DNA from: Leptospira gomenensis
GTDB taxonomy: Bacteria; Spirochaetota; Leptospiria; Leptospirales; Leptospiraceae
Assembly (NCBI RefSeq): GCF_004770155.1
Contig: NZ_RQFA01000063.1
Location: 1 to 64,000 of the forward strand
Direction of reading: 5' to 3'
Length of the DNA: 64,000 bases
The translations under genes were made by a program, and so were the position numbers. Positions 1 to 9,512 of the stretch are shown in pieces. The first letter of the stretch is position 1. Each line of letters begins with the position of its first letter. The notes below the pieces were generated by a model that had not been told where the DNA came from, searched no databases, and worked only from the letters and a program-made list of their open reading frames with translations.

Positions 1-206
1 CTTCGTATAAACGCGGGTGAAATTCTGCGGATTTCGTATAAACGTGGGTAGAATTCTGCGAACTTCGTATAAACGTGGGTGAAATTCTGCGGATTTCGTA
101 TAAACGTGGGTAGAATTCTGCGAACTTCGTATAAACGTGGGTGAAATTCTGCGGATTTCGTATAAACGTGGGTAGAATTCTGCGAACTTCGTATAAACGC
201 GGGTGG
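1..206. repeat. 31-bp tandem repeat array (six full copies plus a partial seventh)
   Basis: The monomer is 31 bp and contains TTCGTATAAACG. Copies start at 1, 32, 63, 94, 125 and 156, and a partial copy runs from 187. Two variants alternate strictly, one ending GAAATTCTGCGGA and the other AGAATTCTGCGAA, so the true higher-order unit is 62 bp. Neither 31 nor 62 is a multiple of three and no long reading frame crosses it, so it is probably non-coding. The array starts at the window edge and may extend further left. Confidence 0.95.
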
Positions 207-309
207 AGGGAGATCATACGACGCTTTCTACGCCGGAGGGTTTCTATCCACGGTCAAATTTCGCCCGACGGAAAATCTTACCGTTTCTAAGAATGAATTT
301 CTTTCTTGG

Positions 310-350
310 ATTTATCGTAATTCCGACAAAGGAAAAAAATTACGATAAAT
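310..350. repeat. Perfect 13-bp inverted repeat, possible terminator
   Basis: ATTTATCGTAATT at 310-322 is followed after 15 nt by its exact complement at 338-350. It lies just beyond the stop of the minus-strand gene at 358, so it may end that transcript. The stem is A+T-rich and lacks a clean T-run, so termination is only inferred. Confidence 0.55.
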
Positions 351-357
351 CATAAAT

Positions 358-1083
358 TCAATCGAGAAGCGGTTTGTTCGCTTCTGGATGTCGTGCCAGA
401 AATTCCTGAATGGTTTTTCTTTTTTTCTCCAAACGAGAAAGATGATCTTCTATGATTTTACCGAAATCCAATTTCCCGGTAATGATCTCATAACGTTCCG
501 TTTCCATCGTTCCTAAATCCAGATCCGAATCGATTTCCGACGAACGATCCGCGTATCTCTGCGCTTCCTTCCAATAAGGAATCGCCTCCTTATAAAATCC
601 CTCGGCCACCTCGAAGGAACGATCCAGGTCGTAGGCAAAGTCGAGATTATAAAAATAAAGATGTCGTTTATCGAATTGGGACGCTATTCTCATATAGGAA
701 CGCATGATCTGAAGATGAATGTGCATGAACAAAAGGTTGCGATATTTATAATATTCATCCTCGTCTTTAACCGCACAAAGGGCGTTCTTTGGATGTCTGA
801 ATCTTTTTTTTAATCCTATTTTCAGGAAGTAGATGTCTCTTCGGAGTTCGTTTTCCCCGTAGTGAAGTTTGAGTCCGTAGAGTTGATAATAATCCTCGAG
901 AAACTTCGGCTCCCATTTGTGAAGTTTATACGGAACCCAATCCGAAAACTTGGTATAGGGACCGTTCTTTTCGTATTCGTAGTTGTAATCCAAATCGATT
1001 TCGGCGCGAATCGACCCGGAATTTCCGTGCAAAACCGCAACCAAAAGTATACAAATCATCGATCGAGTATGCCGCAGACTCAC
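358..1083 (-). CDS. Hypothetical secreted protein, 241 aa
   Basis: I do not recognise the family. The first ~27 residues look like a signal peptide: a basic stretch (RHTR) followed by a hydrophobic run (ICILLVAVL) and a small-residue region before AEIDLD. The mature part is soluble, rich in tyrosine and charged residues, and probably mainly helical (for example RSYMRIASQFDKRHLYFY). The chosen start is a GTG at 1083 because it supplies the basic N-terminus; an ATG at 1059 is the alternative, and neither has a clear ribosome-binding site. It stands alone, divergent from the DsbD-like gene. Confidence 0.6.
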   Translation of the reverse strand: MSLRHTRSMICILLVAVLHGNSGSIRAEIDLDYNYEYEKNGPYTKFSDWVPYKLHKWEPKFLEDYYQLYGLKLHYGENELRRDIYFLKIGLKKRFRHPKNALCAVKDEDEYYKYRNLLFMHIHLQIMRSYMRIASQFDKRHLYFYNLDFAYDLDRSFEVAEGFYKEAIPYWKEAQRYADRSSEIDSDLDLGTMETERYEIITGKLDFGKIIEDHLSRLEKKRKTIQEFLARHPEANKPLLD

Positions 1084-1385
1084 GTTAATAGTTTCGGCAG
1101 AATTCGTCGTTTCGCCGACCTTTCCCGCTTGAAAAACCTCCTTTTTGGAGAACGTAAAATTTCGTAATTCAAAATCCTCCGAAGAACGAATTTCGAACGA
1201 AAGAACGCGGTGTGAACGCGGAAAAGGGATCGGTTTTTTTATCGAAAAAGAACCCTTTTTTGGGACTTTCGAGTCTAAACTACGAGTTCCAAACGGTCGT
1301 TTGCAAGAATCGGATTGACCTCGGTTTTTTGGAAGAAAGGATTGTTATCGGAATGAAGAATTGTTTTTCTCTGGTCGTTTGATCC
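1084..1385. other. Intergenic region between divergent genes
   Basis: This 302-bp stretch separates two divergent starts and should hold both promoters. It has several T/A runs (for example TTTTTTATCGAAAAAG near 1233). I see no RNA gene, repeat or convincing operator in it. Confidence 0.5.
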
Positions 1386-2771
1386 GTGGTTTCGAAATTT
1401 CATCTTCGTAAAATTGTATCAAACTCGTTTCCGCTCTCCGCGTTCCTGTTTCTATTCCTAAGTTTTGAAACCGTTTCTTTGTCCGCCCAGGAATCGGTTT
1501 CCTGGTTTTCGAAACTCCAAACCACCATCACACACGGAGCGGGAGCCGCAGAACTCGGCTGGACAACCGCTTTAGTTTTGATCGCCGGAGGAATTCTGGC
1601 CAGCCTTCTTCCTTGCGTCTATCCATTGTATCCGATTACCGTGGGAATCGTCCGCGCCCGGGGAGAAGGTTCCCCTCGTCTTCTTCATCCAACGCTTTAT
1701 TACCTCGGCCTTGTGGTCGTTTACGGGTGTTTCGGGTTGATCGCCGGATTTTCGGGAGGTGCGTTTAACGTTATTCTCCGTTATCCGATTACGAACCTCA
1801 TCCTTTCCGTAGTTATTTTTTTACTCGCCTTGGCTTCTTTGGATCTCGTCCATCTTCCTTTTTTTCAATCCAGAGGTATGGAAACCAAGGAAGGATGCGG
1901 AGGAACCTTTCTTTTGGGAATGGGCGCTGGGCTTTTGTCATCTCCTTGTGTGGGCCCTGTCGTAGTGGCCATTCTTCTGCAAATCACGGCGGGTTCGGGT
2001 GCGATTTCGACGGAGAACGTTTTGTTGGCCGCGCTAAAGATGTTTCTTTTCGGTGTGGGTTTGGGATTTCCGTTTTTGATGATAGGCATTTTCGGCTTGA
2101 GTCTGCCCAAGTCCGGAAGATGGATGCGCTGGATCCAATACGTGCTCGGCTTTTTGGTATTCTATTTTTCTTATACGTATTTCGAGAAGGCGCTCGGAGG
2201 TTGGGGAGTCGGAGAAGGTTCCATTCCTATTGCAGCGGCAGGGATCGTAATTCTTTTGGTATGTCTTTATTTTTTTCTTCCGGATGATTGGGATAAATAC
2301 TTGCGAATCAAAAAAACCCTTTTCTTGGGCGGGGTTGTGCTTTCCGCTGCGGGGTTGATTCTTCTTCTCGTTCCTTCGTTTGCGGGCGGAGGTTCCGCGG
2401 CTCATGAGGAGTTGGAAACCAAGGGAAATCTATCCTGGTTTCGTGTTCCTCAGTTGGCATATGAGGAAGGAAAATATTCCGGGAAAAAGATATTCGTCGA
2501 TTTTTACGCGGATTGGTGCACCAACTGTAAGGCGTTCGAAGAACTGACCCAAACGGACGATGCGCTAAACGCCGCTCTTCAAAACGCTGTACTTTTGAAG
2601 ATCAAGGATCAGGATCCCGTTTTTGAAACCTACGTGAGAGATCCAAGGTTCGAAGAGTTAAAAATCGGGCTTCCGTTTTTCGTGGTTTTGGACGCCGACG
2701 GAAATCTTCTCTACAAAAACACGGATTACCTCGATACGGAATCGATGATTCGCGCGTTACAACAACCTTAA
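1386..2771 (+). CDS. DsbD-type thiol:disulfide interchange protein (CcdA-like membrane domain plus thioredoxin domain)
   Basis: This protein probably moves electrons from cytoplasmic thioredoxin across the inner membrane to periplasmic thiol proteins. After a signal-like N-terminus it has a multi-helix membrane domain (about residues 57-330) with the family motif LPCVYP at 75-80 and a second cysteine in [10 protein letters not shown] near 185. A C-terminal thioredoxin-like domain carries the redox motif WCTNC (Cys378 and Cys381). The N-terminal alpha domain of E. coli DsbD is absent, so this is the short form common outside the gammaproteobacteria. Start is a GTG at 1386 without an obvious Shine-Dalgarno sequence. 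Confidence 0.88.
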   Translation: MVSKFHLRKIVSNSFPLSAFLFLFLSFETVSLSAQESVSWFSKLQTTITHGAGAAELGWTTALVLIAGGILASLLPCVYPLYPITVGIVRARGEGSPRLLHPTLYYLGLVVVYGCFGLIAGFSGGAFNVILRYPITNLILSVVIFLLALASLDLVHLPFFQSRGMETKEGCGGTFLLGMGAGLLSSPCVGPVVVAILLQITAGSGAISTENVLLAALKMFLFGVGLGFPFLMIGIFGLSLPKSGRWMRWIQYVLGFLVFYFSYTYFEKALGGWGVGEGSIPIAAAGIVILLVCLYFFLPDDWDKYLRIKKTLFLGGVVLSAAGLILLLVPSFAGGGSAAHEELETKGNLSWFRVPQLAYEEGKYSGKKIFVDFYADWCTNCKAFEELTQTDDALNAALQNAVLLKIKDQDPVFETYVRDPRFEELKIGLPFFVVLDADGNLLYKNTDYLDTESMIRALQQP

Positions 2772-3048
2772 GAAGAACGCGTTTTGTTGACTTAGAAAGG
2801 ACACGTTAGTCGTCCTTCGATCGTTTCTGACTTCCTGCCGATCTCAGTATTTTGTTTCGTTTCGCGGACTTGTTTTTGTGGAATTCCAGTCGAATCGCAA
2901 ACGAAACGAGGAAATTTGGGGAAAGCAATTCTTTGGTGGAAGTAAAAAAGCGAAGTGGATCGGGTCGTTCCGATTCGAGGAACGGGCTTTGGACTTTGAG
3001 GGCCGGCGGATTTTGCCGACCCTGATGATTCATTTTTTCTAATATTGT

Positions 3049-3981
3049 TTATGCGGTGATTTCCTTTTGCCAGAGTTTGCCTTTTACGAGAAAGTAAACT
3101 CCGACAAGAATGATCGCCACGGAAACCCACTGGGATTGCGAAAATCCGTGCCAGTAATACTGACTTAGGAACGCAGGGTTCTGCTCCGCATTGGGAATAT
3201 TGACCAAAGAAGGAGGATCGATAAACGGGAATACCGCCTTATTCACCCTCAGAAATTCCACAGACAATCTTGCCGCTCCGTGGAGGATCAGATACTGCGC
3301 TCCTAAGGAGAATTTTTTGAAGTTTTGATCCTTGGCCCAATACTGGAAATACGCGAAAAAAAGAAAGGATATGATCGATTCGATCAAAGGGGTGTTCCAT
3401 ACGGGAACTCCGGACGGATGCGCCCCATGATAATCGAACACGAGCAAGGGGATTCGCACGTCCGTCGCAAAACCGTAACAGCCGTCGCCCGAAACCCAAC
3501 ATCCCAGTCTTCCAATGGCGTATCCGATCGCCATACTCGGAACCGCCGCGTCCAGATAGGAAGGGATATCGAGTTTAAAATATTTCATATACAACGAAAT
3601 AAAAAGAATTCCGAATAAAAATCCGCCGTAGAATACAAGCCCGCTTCCGGAGAATAAATTATCCCACAACGCCATTCTTCCGGGGAAACCGTACCAATGT
3701 GTGAGCGGGTAGAGATATTTGCCGTCGAATCCCGGAGTTTCCACGAAGATCTGGTCCCAGATTTCCAATACGAAAAAGATTTTCGATCCGACGAGGGTGC
3801 TTAATATTCCCAATAAAAGAAGCCAGTCCGAATGTTCCGGTTCCAATCCTCTTCGTTTTAATTCCTTGGGGAGAAGATACGACGCGGCTAAAAAACCCAA
3901 CATCATCAGGATGCTGAACGTGGAAGGTCCGTCCCAGCCGAAGGCTTGTTTGAGAAACGGAATCTGAATTCTATCGATCAT
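3049..3981 (-). CDS. lgt: Prolipoprotein diacylglyceryl transferase family protein (divergent)
   Basis: Lgt transfers diacylglycerol from phosphatidylglycerol to the lipobox cysteine of prolipoproteins in the inner membrane. This 310-residue protein has the expected membrane segments and the family region [11 protein letters not shown] at 157-167. The site equal to the E. coli HGG motif reads FYGG (117-120), so the important histidine is a tyrosine here, and GRIGNF has become GRLGCW. The C-terminal arginine region is kept (SVEFLRVN). I chose ATG 3981, preceded by AAGGAG, over an upstream frame extending to 4023. It is downstream of the M23 gene on the same strand. It could be the working Lgt or a paralogue with another job. 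Confidence 0.78.
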   Translation of the reverse strand: MIDRIQIPFLKQAFGWDGPSTFSILMMLGFLAASYLLPKELKRRGLEPEHSDWLLLLGILSTLVGSKIFFVLEIWDQIFVETPGFDGKYLYPLTHWYGFPGRMALWDNLFSGSGLVFYGGFLFGILFISLYMKYFKLDIPSYLDAAVPSMAIGYAIGRLGCWVSGDGCYGFATDVRIPLLVFDYHGAHPSGVPVWNTPLIESIISFLFFAYFQYWAKDQNFKKFSLGAQYLILHGAARLSVEFLRVNKAVFPFIDPPSLVNIPNAEQNPAFLSQYYWHGFSQSQWVSVAIILVGVYFLVKGKLWQKEITA

Positions 3982-4132
3982 AGTCTTACCAATACTCCTT
4001 ATCTCTGGAGGGAAGCAACCCATAATCCGTTTTCGAAACAGGGCTCGGCTCGCATCGAATTTTCGAAAACGGATCGGCGACTTCGAACCGCTCTTTCCAA
4101 AGGAACGTTTCCAAAAGAACCGAGGTCCCGGT

Positions 4133-5149
4133 TTATTCTATGTTGATGAATTCCGCCGGATCCAAAGGAGGATCCTGACCGATATGCACCTCGTAGTGAA
4201 CGTGCGGTCCGGTCGCTTTTCCCGTTGAACCTACGAGCCCGATTTTTTGTCCACGTTTGACCATTTGATTTTTTTCCACGAGGATTTCGGAACAATGTCC
4301 ATAGACCGTAAAAATTCCGTTGAGGTGATTGATCTTGATGTTTTTTCCCAAACCTCCGGAAGACTGACCGGATTCCACTACCATTCCGGGAGCGGTCGCG
4401 TAAATGGGGGTTCCTTCCGAAGCGGCAAAGTCCACGCCGGAATGGTGTTCTCCCAAAATCACGAGGCCGAACGGATCCACTCTTCCGCCAAACGTGGAAG
4501 ATACGAAACCGACTCCCGGATTCAACGGACGTCCTCTCGGTAGAGCGTAGAGGATCGATTCCCGTTCCTCCAGATAATCAAACGCGTTTTCGAAGGCCTG
4601 GCGAATGCGGGACAATTCGATGTTCTGTTCGGAAAATCCTTGCACCGTGTTTTTATATAAATCCAGATTCGTCTCGGAATCGGGGATTTCTTTTTTGAGT
4701 CGGAACTCCGGAATCACTTCATACGTAAGAATCCGCTTCCACGGAACCTCGTCCCAAGCCACGAGATTGAGCTGCTCGGTCTTCCGTTCCAACCCACGGA
4801 TCTCCTTTTTGGCGTCCTGGAGAAGCATATCGTAATACAGATACTGACTTACGTTTTCGTCCGTCCTCTGGAAGAGGTCTTCGTCGGGTTGATAGAAAAA
4901 ATTCAGATACGAAAGGAACACAAACGCGAGACAGAGAATGAGTCCCGCTAAAATTCCCAAAAACCAAGCCATAAAGACGTTCAGCTCGATCCGGACCACG
5001 TTTTCATGACTGTGCGGAACGAACAAAAAGGAGATCTTGCGGGAACCGGCTTCCTTAAACTTCCGAAACCGATTTTTGAGTCTGAGAATTCGGACCTGCA
5101 GACGTTCGGAACGGGTAAGTTTGAGATCGAACTTTGCAGGACTTGTCAT
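4133..5149 (-). CDS. M23-family metallopeptidase, membrane-anchored
   Basis: M23 (LytM-type) enzymes are zinc endopeptidases that cut peptide cross-links in peptidoglycan. The protein has a basic cytoplasmic N-terminus, one membrane helix at about 58-82, a helical, probably coiled-coil periplasmic region, and a C-terminal M23 domain from about 228. Zinc-ligand motifs are visible: HHSGVDFA supplies His and Asp, and HVHYE near 316 supplies the second His pair. Because these are intact it is probably an active hydrolase rather than an EnvC-like activator. It is divergent from pcnB, with only 53 bp between the starts. Confidence 0.9.
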   Translation of the reverse strand: MTSPAKFDLKLTRSERLQVRILRLKNRFRKFKEAGSRKISFLFVPHSHENVVRIELNVFMAWFLGILAGLILCLAFVFLSYLNFFYQPDEDLFQRTDENVSQYLYYDMLLQDAKKEIRGLERKTEQLNLVAWDEVPWKRILTYEVIPEFRLKKEIPDSETNLDLYKNTVQGFSEQNIELSRIRQAFENAFDYLEERESILYALPRGRPLNPGVGFVSSTFGGRVDPFGLVILGEHHSGVDFAASEGTPIYATAPGMVVESGQSSGGLGKNIKINHLNGIFTVYGHCSEILVEKNQMVKRGQKIGLVGSTGKATGPHVHYEVHIGQDPPLDPAEFINIE

Positions 5150-5202
5150 AGATTTTTACTTGCAGGTAGGGGGAATGAGAGGATTATAGACTCATTCTTT
5201 AT

Positions 5203-6717
5203 ATGAAATTTCTGTCCAATCTGTTCAAGAAAAAAATAGAATCAGTTGAGGATATTCTCTCCCACCCCGACGGCAAGCGTTATTACCGGGATTCTCACCT
5301 GATCCGCAAAAACATGATAGATGAGGACGCGGTCAAGATCATCCACAGGCTGAATAAATTCGGCTTCAAGGCGTATATCGTAGGAGGAGGGGTCAGAGAC
5401 CTTCTCCTCGGAAGAAAACCCAAAGACTTCGACGTTGTCACTAACGCGACTCCCAATCAGATCAAAAAAATCTTCAACAACTGCCGCATCATCGGAAGAA
5501 GATTCAAAATCGTGCATATACTTTTCCGTGGAAAAGTGATCGAAGTCAGTACGTTCCGTTCCCTTCCCGATTATAGGCTGGGAAAAGCCGTGGAAGATCA
5601 GGATTACCTCATCAAACGAGATAACAAGTTCGGAACTCCTCAGGAAGACGCCGCTCGCAGAGACTTTACAATAAATTCCTTATATTATGACGTTCGAAAC
5701 GACTCCATCATCGATTACGTTGGCGGTTTCGACGACATTCAAAATAAGGTGTTAAGAGTCATAGGCGATCCGGACATTTCCTTTCGAGAAGATCCCGTGC
5801 GTATGTTGCGCGCCGTGAAGTTTTCGGAAATCCTGGGTTTGGAAATCGAAAAGTCCACGGCCAAAGCGATCCGCAAACACAAGATCGAATTGGAAAAGGC
5901 TTCCAGTTCTCGTATGCTCGAGGAATACAATAAGATCTTCCGCACTTGGAAAACTTCGCTTATCTTTCAGGGAATGGCGGAACACGGTCTTTTGGAAGTT
6001 CTTTTCCGCGAAGCGTTCGAAAAGGAACGTAAAAAAAATTCCCATTTCGGGGAAAAGTTTTTGGAAACCAATATCGGCAAACGTTTGGCGATTGCGGACA
6101 AACTTCTGACCGAACGCGAAGAGATGACTCCGCATATCTTTTATTCTTTGATCTTTTCCGATCTGGTTACGGACGCGCTTTCCAAAGAGAATATGCATCT
6201 GGTTTCCTCGATCAAAAACAATCTCGAGCCGATCTTTCAACGTTTGGAAACTCCGAAAAAGGACAAGGATCGTCTGATCAAAATTTTCGCGAGCCAACAA
6301 AGATTCCTAAGTACGGAAGACGAGAAGTCCTCTCAGAATAATTTTTTCCGTATGAAGGATTATTTCTACGACGCGTTTATGGTTTTTAAGATCGGCGCGA
6401 TCGCGGAGAACGACGAAAAATCGATCCAGAGCGCGTTCTTTTGGGAGATCTCCGTTCGCAAACGTCCGATTCCAGTGAAAAAATTCAGTGGCGGAGGAAA
6501 TAGCGGAGGCGGAGGAAACGGCGGCGGACGTAACAACCGCAACCGAGGAAAAAACTTCCGCAACAAAAACCGGGAAGAAGGCGGACAAAACCAAAGGGGC
6601 GGCGAGGAGCGAAATCGAAGAGGGGACGTTTCCCCATCCGATTCGCAACGTTCCGGCGGAAAGGATTCGGATTCGACGGGAACAAGGGGCTCCGACTCGG
6701 ATTCATTCGAAGACTGA
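5203..6717 (+). CDS. pcnB: Poly(A) polymerase / tRNA nucleotidyltransferase family protein with a Gly/Arg-rich tail
   Basis: The class II nucleotidyltransferase core is clear: [10 protein letters not shown] at 61-70, then KDFDVVT with the catalytic aspartates at 75 and 77, then an RNA-binding region with [10 protein letters not shown]. It either adds poly(A) to RNA or matures tRNA 3' ends; sequence alone cannot separate these, although an encoded CCA is missing from the tRNA in this window, so some CCA-adding enzyme is needed. From about residue 426 to 504 there is a low-complexity tail of Gly, Asn, Arg and Ser, which resembles RGG-type RNA-binding tails. The 3' end overlaps recJ tail-to-tail by 15 bp. 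Confidence 0.85.
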   Translation: MKFLSNLFKKKIESVEDILSHPDGKRYYRDSHLIRKNMIDEDAVKIIHRLNKFGFKAYIVGGGVRDLLLGRKPKDFDVVTNATPNQIKKIFNNCRIIGRRFKIVHILFRGKVIEVSTFRSLPDYRLGKAVEDQDYLIKRDNKFGTPQEDAARRDFTINSLYYDVRNDSIIDYVGGFDDIQNKVLRVIGDPDISFREDPVRMLRAVKFSEILGLEIEKSTAKAIRKHKIELEKASSSRMLEEYNKIFRTWKTSLIFQGMAEHGLLEVLFREAFEKERKKNSHFGEKFLETNIGKRLAIADKLLTEREEMTPHIFYSLIFSDLVTDALSKENMHLVSSIKNNLEPIFQRLETPKKDKDRLIKIFASQQRFLSTEDEKSSQNNFFRMKDYFYDAFMVFKIGAIAENDEKSIQSAFFWEISVRKRPIPVKKFSGGGNSGGGGNGGGRNNRNRGKNFRNKNREEGGQNQRGGEERNRRGDVSPSDSQRSGGKDSDSTGTRGSDSDSFED

Positions 6718-8649
6718 GTTTTTTTCCACAGGTCGGAAATGACCGACCACGAATTGCAGGGATGTTTTGGATCGGTAGGTGGATTCTTCCAAGGAACCCC
6801 AAAGGTCCAAACTTCCCGTGACGCTTAACGTATCCATAAATTCTTTTCCCCGATTCCAGAGCAGGCATTGGATCGATTCGGGGGCTCCCAGTATTCGGAA
6901 ACGAACGTGTTTTCCGTCCGTCATCGGTTTGGTGTGGTAGATCTTCGCGTTTTTGATCGAAATCAAAGGGATCGGATTTTCGTGTCCGAACGGTTCGAAG
7001 ACGGAAAGTTCCTGAAAAAGTTTTGCGTTGAGTTCCGTCGGGTCGAGTGAGATCAGACTTTCGGTGCGGTCCTCGGCGGATCGTTTTTGTTCTTCTTGGA
7101 GCCAGGTTTCCGCGGAATCGAACACGATCTTTGCGAGTTCCGGAATCCGTTCCACTTCCAGGGAAAATCCTCCCGCTTCCTTGTGTCCTCCGAATTGAAA
7201 AAATACGGATTCCGCTTTTTTGAGAAGGTTGAGTACGTTCTCCTTTCCGTAAGAACGGATGCTTCCCTTGGCGTGTCCGTGATCGGGCGTGATGAAAAGA
7301 ACCGGCTTTTTGTATTCTTCCACGAGTCTGGTCGCGACGATTCCGGAAACGCCGGGTTCGAAATCGGGTTCGTAACAGAAAAGGACCGGCTTTTGCGTGC
7401 GTTCCGTTTTGCGTTTTAAAAATCCGTCCACCTTAAAGAGGTTGCGTTTGGTTCTTTCTCTTCTTTCCTCGTTGAGTTTTTGCAGTTCTTTGGCTCCGGT
7501 TTTCGCGCGTTCCGGATTTTCTTCCATTAGAAGATCGAGCGCGACGTGGGTGCGGTTCATTCTTCCGGCGGAATTGATCATCGGTCCGAGGCTCCATCCT
7601 AAGTCCTTGGAGGTTACTTTTTTTTCGTCCATTTCCACAAGTTGCAGAAGTTGATACAGGCCTTCCCGATGACTCGTTTCCCGTTTGCGGAGACGAGAAA
7701 GGATTTTACATCCTTCCTTTACGATGATCCGATTTTCTCCGTACAAAGGCATCATATCGGATACGGTTCCTATAGAAGCGAGATCGAAACTCTGCAGGTA
7801 TTGTTCGTGGAGCGCAGGGTATTTTAGAAATTCGTAATAGAACCATTCCCGTTCCGGATACGCCGATTCAAACGTATAGGTTTGTTCCGAGATCGGAAAC
7901 GGAAACTTTCCCGTTAGATCCTGTCGTTCTCCCCGGAATAGAAGTTTTCCTCTGTGGATGAGATATCCCGAAAATAGGGAATTGCCGTCGGGAATCCAGA
8001 CGGCTCGGTCGAACTCCTCGAGACTCGAGTAGAGATACGCCTGGATGAATTTTAACGCAAGTACGGAAGTGCAGATTTTTTCGTTGGGGTAGGCGGAATC
8101 CTTTCGTTTGGGTGATACGAGATAACAATCGGGGATTCGTTCGGGGATTTCGTGGTGATCGAGGACGATCACTTTGATGCCGAGCGATGCGAGTTCGTCG
8201 ATTTGTACGTGATTGGTGGTTCCGAAATCGAGAGTGATGAGAAGATCCGGTTTGTGTTTTTTGACGAATTCCATCGCCGCCGGACAAAGTCCGTAGTCTT
8301 CTTCGTTGGAGGTTTTTAGGATCAATTCTCCTTTATGGATTTTTTTGATGAATCCTCCGAGGAGGCTTGTGGAGGAAACTCCGTCGCAATCCCGATCTCC
8401 AAAGAGGAGGATTTTTTTTCCGTCGCGGACGGAACGCCGTAACAATTCGAGGGCCGGTTCCAGATCGGGAAGTAGGAACGGAGAGGGGAGTTCCCGTAGT
8501 CCGTGATACAAAAGATGTTCCGGATGGGATTTATCTTTTAGGTGCGCTACGTAGAATCTGTTTTGGAGCGGAGTGAGGTGGCGATTCGACCCGGCGATAG
8601 ATAGTTCTTTCAGACCCGGGCCGTGTGCGTACGCGTAAGAATTCTGCAT
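6703..8649 (-). CDS. recJ: Single-stranded-DNA-specific 5'-3' exonuclease RecJ
   Basis: RecJ degrades 5'-ended single-stranded DNA in recombination and mismatch repair. The DHH phosphoesterase motifs are present: DRDCDGVSS near residue 100, and VLDHHE near 165, followed by the DHHA1 region with [12 protein letters not shown] near 490. The length of 648 aa is slightly above the usual ~570. The start is the ATG at 8649, two bases after the stop of the bactofilin gene, so both are likely one transcript. The end overlaps pcnB. Confidence 0.9.
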   Translation of the reverse strand: MQNSYAYAHGPGLKELSIAGSNRHLTPLQNRFYVAHLKDKSHPEHLLYHGLRELPSPFLLPDLEPALELLRRSVRDGKKILLFGDRDCDGVSSTSLLGGFIKKIHKGELILKTSNEEDYGLCPAAMEFVKKHKPDLLITLDFGTTNHVQIDELASLGIKVIVLDHHEIPERIPDCYLVSPKRKDSAYPNEKICTSVLALKFIQAYLYSSLEEFDRAVWIPDGNSLFSGYLIHRGKLLFRGERQDLTGKFPFPISEQTYTFESAYPEREWFYYEFLKYPALHEQYLQSFDLASIGTVSDMMPLYGENRIIVKEGCKILSRLRKRETSHREGLYQLLQLVEMDEKKVTSKDLGWSLGPMINSAGRMNRTHVALDLLMEENPERAKTGAKELQKLNEERRERTKRNLFKVDGFLKRKTERTQKPVLFCYEPDFEPGVSGIVATRLVEEYKKPVLFITPDHGHAKGSIRSYGKENVLNLLKKAESVFFQFGGHKEAGGFSLEVERIPELAKIVFDSAETWLQEEQKRSAEDRTESLISLDPTELNAKLFQELSVFEPFGHENPIPLISIKNAKIYHTKPMTDGKHVRFRILGAPESIQCLLWNRGKEFMDTLSVTGSLDLWGSLEESTYRSKTSLQFVVGHFRPVEKNSVFE

Positions 8650-8651
8650 TC

Positions 8652-8972
8652 TTACATGGCGCTGTTGCCGCTGAACTTGGCTCCGGATTCGATCTCCAGG
8701 TCCGGGGTGCGAACGTCGCCCAAAACTTTACCGGTTTTTCGGATGGAAACCTTTTGGTGGGCGGAGATGTTTCCTTTGAGAGCTCCTTCCACCTCCAGCG
8801 TTCCGGTTTGGATATCCGCTTCCACTTCGCCCGTGTCTCCGATGACGAGCCGTCCCGTGGTCTCGATCGTTCCTTTAAAATTTCCTTTGATTTTCAGGGA
8901 ATTGCTGAATTTGAGTTTTCCCCGAAAATGGATATCGTCGCCGATGATAGTATCGATTTGTTCGTCGCTCAT
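8652..8972 (-). CDS. Bactofilin family cytoskeletal protein
   Basis: Bactofilins polymerise without nucleotide into filaments that organise cell-wall synthesis and shape. The 106-residue protein is nearly all bactofilin domain, a right-handed beta-helix shown by repeating short strands and glycines (GKLKFSNSLKIKGNFKG, then GRLVIGDTGEVEADI, GTLEVEGALKGNI, KVSIRKTGKVLGDV). I chose ATG 8972; a longer frame to 9206 runs into the repeat array and would encode repeat-derived peptide. In Leptospira biflexa a bactofilin is known to affect helical pitch, so a shape role is plausible. It lies directly upstream of recJ. Confidence 0.88.
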   Translation of the reverse strand: MSDEQIDTIIGDDIHFRGKLKFSNSLKIKGNFKGTIETTGRLVIGDTGEVEADIQTGTLEVEGALKGNISAHQKVSIRKTGKVLGDVRTPDLEIESGAKFSGNSAM

Positions 8973-9054
8973 TCTGGCTCCAAGTTTTCCGTGAGAAGAG
9001 TCGGTTTCAAATGTTTTTTCGGATTTTTGAGACGGGCCGCAGGGGGAATGCGGG

Positions 9055-9508
9055 TGGTCGGCGGTGCGACCCGGTTGTGCGTTGCGTGTGAGTTCCCACG
9101 AAAGTTTTGTTGTCCAAGTGCGTGGGGTGAGGGTGGGTGGTCGTCGGCAGGTGCGACCCGGTGTTGTGCGTTGCGTGTGAGTTCCCACGAAAGTTTTGTT
9201 GTCCAAGTGTGTGGTGTGAGGACGGGAGGTGCGGCGGTGCGACCCGGTGTTGTTTGTTGCGTGTGAGTTCCCACGAAAGTTTTGTCGTCCAAGTGCGTGG
9301 AGTGAGGGCGGGTGGTCGGCGGCAGGTCGGAGGTGAGGCCCGGTGTTATACGTTGCGTGTGAGTTCCCACGAAAGTTTTGCCGTCCAAGTGCGTGGTGGG
9401 CGGGTGGTCGGAGGTGCGGCCCGGTGTTGTTTGTTGCGTGTGAGTTCCCACGAAAGTTTTGTCGTCCAAGTGCGTCGCGTGGGCGGACGGGAGGTCGGCG
9501 GTGCGATC
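9055..9508. repeat. Five-copy degenerate tandem repeat array, G+C-rich
   Basis: A core beginning GTTGCGTGTGAGTTCCCACG and continuing AAAGTTTTG occurs at 9081, 9170, 9256, 9352 and 9433, with spacings of 89, 86, 96 and 81 bp. Each core is followed by GTCCAAGTG and a variable G-rich linker ending in a GTGCGACCCGGTGTTG-like box. The G-rich linkers are clearly richer in G+C than the flanks. The array separates the iron-ADH-like gene from the bactofilin gene and lies in the 5' region of the latter. Reading frames through it are repeat translations, not genes. Confidence 0.93.
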
Positions 9509-9512
9509 TTGC

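Noticed and set aside
1..206. CRISPR array
   Set aside because: The units are contiguous with no unique spacers, and no cas gene is nearby.
2806..3033. Possible 75-aa gene between the DsbD-like gene and lgt
   Set aside because: No signal, motif or ribosome-binding site; composition is like random translation of the intergenic region. A weak hairpin near 2999-3024 there lacks an adjacent T-run, so it was not called as a terminator.
6488..6868. Overlapping frames on both strands in the GGC-rich end of pcnB
   Set aside because: They arise from the simple GGC-rich composition; pcnB and recJ account for the region.
8973..9469. Open frames across the 9-kb repeat array (both strands), including a long N-terminal extension of the bactofilin
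   Set aside because: They translate the repeat unit over and over (TKLSWELTRNA- and KTFVGTHTQ-like peptides) and lack a ribosome-binding site. The bactofilin domain starts cleanly at 8972.
9055..9508. CRISPR array
   Set aside because: The segments between cores are similar to each other rather than unique spacers, and spacing varies from 81 to 96 bp.
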